Source: Castor canadensis (Eukaryota; Chordata; Mammalia; Rodentia; Castoridae). From it: a stretch of DNA of 64,000 nt. The stretch lies in the NCBI RefSeq assembly GCF_047511655.1, contig NC_133394.1, positions 62,962,501-63,026,500 of the forward strand, in the 5' to 3' direction. The translations under genes were made by a program, and so were the position numbers. The notes under the pieces are model-generated. The model worked only from the letters and a program-made list of their open reading frames with translations. It was not told the origin of the DNA and did no database searches. This document shows, piece after piece, positions 57,960 through 64,000 of the stretch (its first letter is position 1; each line of letters begins with the position of its first letter).

Positions 57960-60900
57960 TTCAAGTGAAGAAAATTCTGAAAAGTTCCAGGTTCCAAATA
58001 GATGATGACATCAATAACCAGAAAATACTTAGAGAGTACTTTGAAAACTTATATTCAAGTAAACTGGGAAATGTAGACAAAATGGTAAATTCCTAGATGC
58101 ATGCAATCAACCACAATTGAACCAAGAAGATATTAACCACCTAAATAGTCCTATTACATGCAATGAAATTGAAACAGTGATAGTCTCCTTACAAAGAAGA
58201 GCCCAGGACCTGATGGGTTCACAGCAAATTTTACCAAACTTTTAAAGAAGAACTAATACCAATACTCCTCAAACTTTTCCAGGAAATAGAAAGGGAAGAA
58301 ACACTACAAACAGATTCTGTGAAGCCAGCATTACACTCATTCTGAAACCAAATAAAGATGTAACCAGAAAAGAGAATTGTAGACCAATATCTTTAATGAA
58401 TACAGATGTAAAGATTCTCAAAATACTGGCAAACAGAATTCAAAAACACATCAAAAGATCATACACAATGACCAAGTTGCTTTCATTCCAGGGATGCAAG
58501 GATGGTTCAACATACATAAACCCATAAATGTAATATAGTACATAAACAGATGCAAGGACAAAAAACCCACATGATCCTCTCAATAGATGCAGAAAAATCC
58601 TCTGACAAATTTCAACAACCTTTCATGATAAAAGCTCTGAAGAAAGAAGGAATAGGAGGAACATTTGTCAACACAATAAAGGTTATATATGACAAAACTA
58701 GAGCCAGTGTCATACTAAATGGAGAACTGAAACCATTCCCCTTAAAGCCAGGAACGAGACAGTGCTGTCTGCTTTCTTCACTCCTATTCAATATAGTTTT
58801 GGAATTCCTAGCCAGAGCAATAAGACAAGAGCAAGAAATAAAATGGATTCATACAAATAGGGACAAAAGAAGTCAAACGATCCCTATTTGCAGATGACAT
58901 GATCCTATACCTTACAGACCCCCAAAACTCCACCAAAAAATGATTAGAAATTATAAACTCTTTTGGCACAGTAGTAGGACACAAAATTAACATACAGAAT
59001 TCAGTAGCTTTTCTATATAACAACAACACAGAGACTGAGAAAAAAATCAGGGAAACAATCCCATTTACAATAGCCTTAAAAACAATAAAGTACCTCAGAA
59101 TAAGTTTAATTAAAAAAACCCAAAGACCTTTTTAATGAAAACTATAAACCACTGAAGAGAGAAATCGAAGAAGACTTCAGAAGATGGAAAGACCTTCCAT
59201 GCTCATGGATTGGTAGAATTAACATTGTGAAAATGGCTATACAACCAAAAGCAATCTACATGTTCAATGCAATCCCTATCAAATCCCTATCAAAATTCCT
59301 ATCAAATGTTCTTCACAGAAGTAGAAAAAGCAATCATGCAGTACATATGGGAACACAAAAGACCTCAAATAACCAAAGCAATTCTGAGCAAAAAGTCCAA
59401 TACTGGAGGCATCACAATACCTGACCTCAAACTATACTGCAGAGTTATAACAATAAAAACAGCATGCTATGGTCACAAAAAAAATAGGAAGACAAATGGA
59501 TTGGAATAGAAGATCCATACATTATCCCATGCATCTAGCCAGCTGATCTTTGACAAATGAGCCAAAAATACACGATGGAGAAAAGACAGCCTCTTCAATA
59601 AATGCAGGTGGGAAAACCAGATATCCACATGCAAACTACATCCCTGTCTTTCATCCTGTACCAAAATCAATTCAAAGTGTATCAAAGACCTTACACTTTG
59701 AAACCAAAGTCCTGAAACTTTGAATCACCAGACTCAAGAGACAGCCCACAGTATGGGAGAAAATCTTTGCCAGCTACTCATCCAACAAGGGTCTACTATC
59801 CAGAATCTACAGGGAACTCAAAAACTCAGCCCCAAAGAATCAACATCTCAATGAAGAAATAGGCACATGAATTAAACAGGGAATTCTCAAAGGAAGAGGT
59901 ATAAATGTCCAGTAGATACATGAAGAAGTGTTCAGATTCCCTAGTTATAAAAGAGATGTAGATCAAAACAACACCCCAGTTAGAAAGGCCAGAATCAATG
60001 GTAATAACAACAACAAATGCTGGCAAGGATGTGACAAAACAGGAACCCTTATACACTGCTGGTGGGAATGCAAATTAGTATAACCATTATGGAAAACAGT
60101 ATGGAGATTCCTCAAAAAACTAGAGATAGAACTGCCATATGATCTAGTGATACCACTTCTGGGTATCCACCCAAAAGAATTCAAAACAGGATACAGTAGA
60201 GACACCTGTACACCGATGTTCATCACAGCACTATTCACAATAGATAAACTCTGGAAACAACCCAGATGCCCTACAACTGATGAATGGATCATGAAATTGT
60301 GGTATGTATACACAATGGATTATTACTCAGCTACAAGGAATAATGACATGGAGTTTGACAGTAAATGGATGCAACTGGAGGACATCATGTTAAGTGAAGT
60401 CAGCCAGGATCAAAAACACAAAAGACACATATTTTTTCTCATTCGTGGATGACAGATTCAAAGATAAACATATACACAAAAACAAACATGATCATATACA
60501 AACTCAGTTGTAGAACATATTTGTAACAGTGTAACTACTATATAGAACTGGGGTAAGAGAGAAAGGAAAGGAGAATGGTAGAGCAACAGTAGTATTGTCT
60601 ACCACAGATGTGAAGGTAGAGGATATATGGATGTGTACTGAAAGCTGTTGAAAAATGGGGGGTGGGAGTAAAGAGATAAGGGAGAGTAGTCTAAGAGATT
60701 GAACAGACCAAAGTAAAGCACATCCACAGAGGGCATACATTGAGACACTGCTCTGAACGTCAATTCACATATTTATTATGAAAACTAGGACTATAAAATA
60801 GGCACAGTGTGTCCCCTCAGGAGATGGGGGGTAAATGGAGAGGAGGGAGGGTGAACTAAGGAGATTAAGGTGATGGTATAGGGTAGGTGGACTTCATATA

Positions 60901-61085
60901 CCTATATGAAACAGAACTAGAAAACCTCTTGCAATTGCTTTAAGTGGGGTGGGGAAGGGGAGAGGGGGAGAGACGATGGGGGCCATGTAAATAATGTACA
61001 ATATAAGTCTAATCGGAATTGTCACTATGAACCCTCCCATATCATGACTATATCCTAATAAAAATTATAATTATTTAAAAATAAA
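57960..61085 (+). mobile_element. L1 LINE, plus strand, 5'-truncated, younger copy
   Basis: It runs from the ORF2 linker region to an intact-looking 3' end: a purine-rich 3' UTR, then 'attgtcactatgaaccctcc', then 'cctaataaaaatt' and an A-rich tail. The 5' UTR, ORF1 and endonuclease are missing. It is less decayed than the other L1 copies here, but indels break ORF2. Confidence 0.92.
58030..60453 (+). pseudogene. L1 ORF2 pseudogene (reverse transcriptase to C-terminus)
   Basis: The reverse-transcriptase block at 58550-58897 shows '[18 protein letters not shown]' and '[19 protein letters not shown]'. The catalytic FADD box is encoded at 58887-58898, but in a different frame, so a frameshift separates it from the upstream block. 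Further fragments at 59267-59509 and 60147-60452 (with 'KEFKTGYSRDTCTPMFITA') complete the C-terminal part. ORF2 normally supplies endonuclease and reverse transcriptase for LINE copying; this copy cannot make the full protein. Confidence 0.9.
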
Positions 61086-62154
61086 TATGTGACAATCACC
61101 TCTTTTGAAAAATAAGATCAAATGTAGAATTGCTCAATGCCCTTCAAGCCCTATCAGCAGGGTTACACTAGGTATGTAGGTGTAGATATAGGTATCACTA
61201 TAAGTGTAGCCTTGTCATTCCTAAGGGAGAACTAAGAGGTGATGTAAGACAAAGGATCAGATAGTCCTCTGCCAGGCTGTTCAGTGGGCTGTGAATATAT
61301 AATTGCTTTCTTCATTTGTGGTAGATGGTGGTGGTCCTTCCCCATGGGTACCCTAACATTTTGTGGCTTTTCTTCTTAGGTGGGCTTTTTTCTTCTTAGA
61401 TGTCACCTAACATCAGGGGTGACATGTTTTCTTCATGATGGAGTAAGCATGACATGTGCTTCTTTTTTGACTGTATCTTATTAGTTATCACTTCATCTTC
61501 CACCTTGTTCTCAAAGTTTGTCTTTTACTTCTCATTCTTAATATGTTCCCATGTATAAGATGTTTTGTCATAAGTTTCTCATTTGAGGAGTTGATACATA
61601 AAAATATAAATGCATACCAGAAGTTGATGTGTAATTAGTGCAGGGGTTTCATATAAACACAAATGAGACTTAAAGCATAAACTTCAGTATTTTAATGTTT
61701 GAAATAATTGAAAAGAATATCTAAGACCACATTCATTTACTTAGTAATCTTAGACTAGTCTCAGTATTTCTTCTAATAATAGTTTGTAGGCTTGATTTAC
61801 ATTTTGAGTTCTATTTGGCAAGGTGACTCTAAAACTGGGAAAGATTTCATTATTTTTTTCTGTTAGGCCACAAAAGAAATAGTCACTTGCTCTCAGTGAC
61901 CCAGATCAGCGCTCCAGAGGGGTCTGGAATGACACCAATTCAGTTCCTGATTGAGAAAATTATTGTTTTTCTTTGTAAAGATAACTTCAAATAAAACATT
62001 TATTTATTATTTTCAGGAACTGTGTGATTAATTACAGAACCAGAACAACTTCTATTAGTACCTTTTTCTCTTCATACCTATGTAAACATTACTATTTAAA
62101 TTCTAAACATCTTCAGACTGTTCTAAGACTATTGTCTGAATGCTTCCACTGGAC
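61086..62154. other. No gene recognised
   Basis: AT-rich. An acceptor-like 'tttattattttcag' at about 62016 has no matching donor with an open block. Confidence 0.35.
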
Positions 62155-62395
62155 TTTTTTTTTATTATCATATTTTTGTTGTACTGGGGTACATTGTTAC
62201 ATTGACAAAAGTGCTTATAATATATTTTAGTTAAATTCACCTCTCCATCACTCTCTTTTATCCCCCTCTCCCCATTCTTAGAATAGTTTCAACAGGTCTC
62301 ATTTTTCCATTTTCATTCATGAGTACACAGTTCCTGAAAATAATAAATAAATGTTATAAAATATAGGACAAGCCACCAATGAACATAATATACAG
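62155..62395 (-). repeat. Interspersed repeat fragment, family unassigned
   Basis: After a T-rich start, 'gttgtactggggtacattgt', 'atccccctctccccattctt' and 'agaatagtttcaacaggtct' look like a rodent interspersed repeat tail that I have seen in similar genomes; I cannot name it. A short TTG repeat follows at 62510-62535. Confidence 0.4.
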
Positions 62396-62638
62396 AGCAG
62401 TAAAATGTGGGGGATGTTGCAATGCTTCGTTGATAACATTCTTGAATCCAGGTACCTATTCTTGCTCAAGTTGCTCAATCATTCTGGATTATCTTTTCAT
62501 TATTATAACTTATTATTGTTGTTGTTGTTTTGTTTTGCATATGTAGAGAAAGGGGAATGCATATATTTTTGGATCTTAGTGACCCTTGCATTGTTTTCTT
62601 TTGTTATGGTTTTTGCTTTGTCCCCTTAAATTTTGTAG

Positions 62639-62727
62639 GAGAAAGAAAAAAACAGACATAATATCATGGTCTCATGAAAAATCAGAACACGAAGCCATTA
62701 AGCAAAGAATTTCACCCTGTCAACCTG
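62639..62727 (+). other. Candidate coding exon, plus strand
   Basis: 'ccccttaaattttgtag' (acceptor) and 'caacctg|gtgagct' (donor) enclose 89 bases with one open frame: RKKKTDIISWSHEKSEHEAI, continuing to SPCQP. It begins with the third base of a codon, matching in phase the end of 29238-29271, though over 33 kb and a gap separate them. The encoded protein is not recognised. Confidence 0.33.
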
Positions 62728-62846
62728 GTGAGCTCTCTCTAGGAGTTCAATTACTGTAGTGGCTTTTATCTGTTCCACTGTGCATTTACTGAGAACACCA
62801 GTTATCATTATCTAGCTGCATGGACATATTGATACTTTGCATTTAC

Positions 62847-62900
62847 CTGAAATCCTCCTCAGGGATTTCAATAGAGATTTTTTTATTCTCTTCCATGCTA
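62847..62900 (-). other. Candidate exon with start codon, minus strand
   Basis: On the minus strand 'ctacaaatgacag' precedes and 'gatttcag|gtaaatg' follows a 54-base block. It contains ATG in a good context (A at -3, G at +4) and stays open: MEENKKISIEIPEEDF, ending in phase 2. It could begin a minus-strand gene. The phase would accept the block at 26772-27017, but no chain is proven. Confidence 0.28.
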
Positions 62901-64000
62901 CTGTCATTTGTAGGAAAGCTCTGTTGTTTTACTTGAATGTGAAACTGAGTAGGCTCTTTATTTATTCTAGAGACATACTACTTCTTGTGGCTGTTTCTGA
63001 AAAACTCATAAGTTTCATATTCATGAAGTATCTATCCCTTTCATATCATGTTCTTAATGTTTCAATTTTAATATCTTGTAACGCTGTCTCATCCTACATC
63101 TTTTTTGAAACTCTAAGCATTTTTTATGAGTTTTGAAGATTGCCCTTTTTATTGAGCTATGAAAGAAATGCTAAGCACAAACAGTGTAGTAATCTCTTCA
63201 AAGTTTACCTTTGATTCATTGATACAATCCAGATTTTCATGTGTACATCTCCTGAGAAACCTTCATCTTAGATTTTTTCAGTACCCCTAAGATCTTAAAA
63301 CTTAGTCACTCAGACGCCACCCACTCGCCCTCTGACACCCTCTTCTTGATTGAAAGAAGCATTTTTATAGATGAGTCACCTCCTGCCAGCTTTACAGGAA
63401 TTACATAAAAGCAATCTGCCAACTAGCTTGGCCTAAGGACAGAAAATAACTGTTAATGTCAAAAGTAATAGTCATTCTGGTTTGTAGAGATGCACAATGG
63501 AGCACTTCAGGACCTTAACTCTCAGGACATCATGCCTTAATCTACATTTTATACTGTACATGAGTGAACGCATAAATGTTACACGTTCATCAGTTTGGAT
63601 AAGCTTCTTGTCCTAGTATTACTAACTCCATCTTAAATGCTTTTGTTTGTGGTAGAAAATGAAAGTTTAGTTCATTTTAAGGGCGATTATATGTATATTG
63701 GAGGGAGAATGTGCATTAAGAAGTAAATATAATATGGGCAAAACACCTCATTTTTCCATGCTAACACAAAAACATTGTGTGGAAAGATACTTAAAAAACA
63801 GGACTTAGGACAAATGTTGTTTTGTGCTCTTTAAAAAAATGTGAAAGACTCATCTAAATAAATTATCATACCTAAAAAGTGTGTTTGTCAAGATATTTTT
63901 ACTTTTCCTATTTCTGATAACACAACTTAGACCACATGGCAATACAACTTTAAATCACCTTTTCAGGCTCTTATTTCCTGGATAGGTTTAAGAAAGTCTT
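62901..64000. other. No gene recognised at the right end
   Basis: AT-rich sequence without a repeat family that I can assign. The GC-richer patch at 63310-63440 is not obviously coding. Confidence 0.35.

Noticed and set aside
1-64000. CRISPR arrays, tRNA or rRNA genes, bacterial operons
   Set aside because: No direct-repeat/spacer pattern, cloverleaf or rRNA sequence was seen; all repeats are of animal genome type.

Overview
The window looks like rodent nuclear DNA with no recognisable complete protein-coding gene. Three things point to a rodent: B1-type SINEs fused head to tail with tRNA/ID-like sequence, L1 LINE copies of several ages, and MaLR, MIR and L2 fossils. The SINE architecture (an ID-like box, then a B1-like box carrying 'gggattacaggcgtgagcc'-type sequence) reminds me of Castorimorpha (beaver or kangaroo-rat relatives). 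That placement is inference.

Region 1 (1-21514) is a GC-rich macrosatellite. Monomers of about 3.14 kb repeat head to tail, alternating two types, A (1, 3, 5, 7) and B (2, 4, 6), so the true period is a 6.29-kb higher-order unit. The array runs off the left edge and ends in a mosaic, truncated seventh monomer. Each complete monomer has a CpG-dense core of about 0.5 kb, CTCF-like motifs, a G-quadruplex-type run, many plus-strand splice-site-like sequences and a fossil B1-type SINE. No convincing reading frame is conserved between the types. The size, alternation, CpG core and candidate CTCF sites resemble the organisation of the X-linked DXZ4 and FIRRE loci; I infer a resemblance in organisation only.

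Region 2 (19906-37823) is a 9.65-kb tandem duplication. Each unit holds the right half of the terminal monomer, an antisense L1 ORF2 fragment, several SINEs and mostly unique DNA with a few exon-like segments. The second copy is cut short by a 200-base run of N (37824-38023), a sign that the assembly was unsure here.

Region 3 (38024-64000) is AT-rich intergenic or intronic sequence filled with old repeats: an L1M-type copy (41.3-43.1 kb) with a partner fragment in inverted orientation (45.75-46.2 kb), MIR and L2 fossils, MaLR LTRs, SINEs, microsatellites, and a younger sense L1 with a broken ORF2 (58-61 kb). A handful of short segments on both strands have good splice signals around an open frame. 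They could be exons of genes that I cannot name, or chance matches. No tRNA, rRNA, CRISPR array or bacterial-type element was seen.
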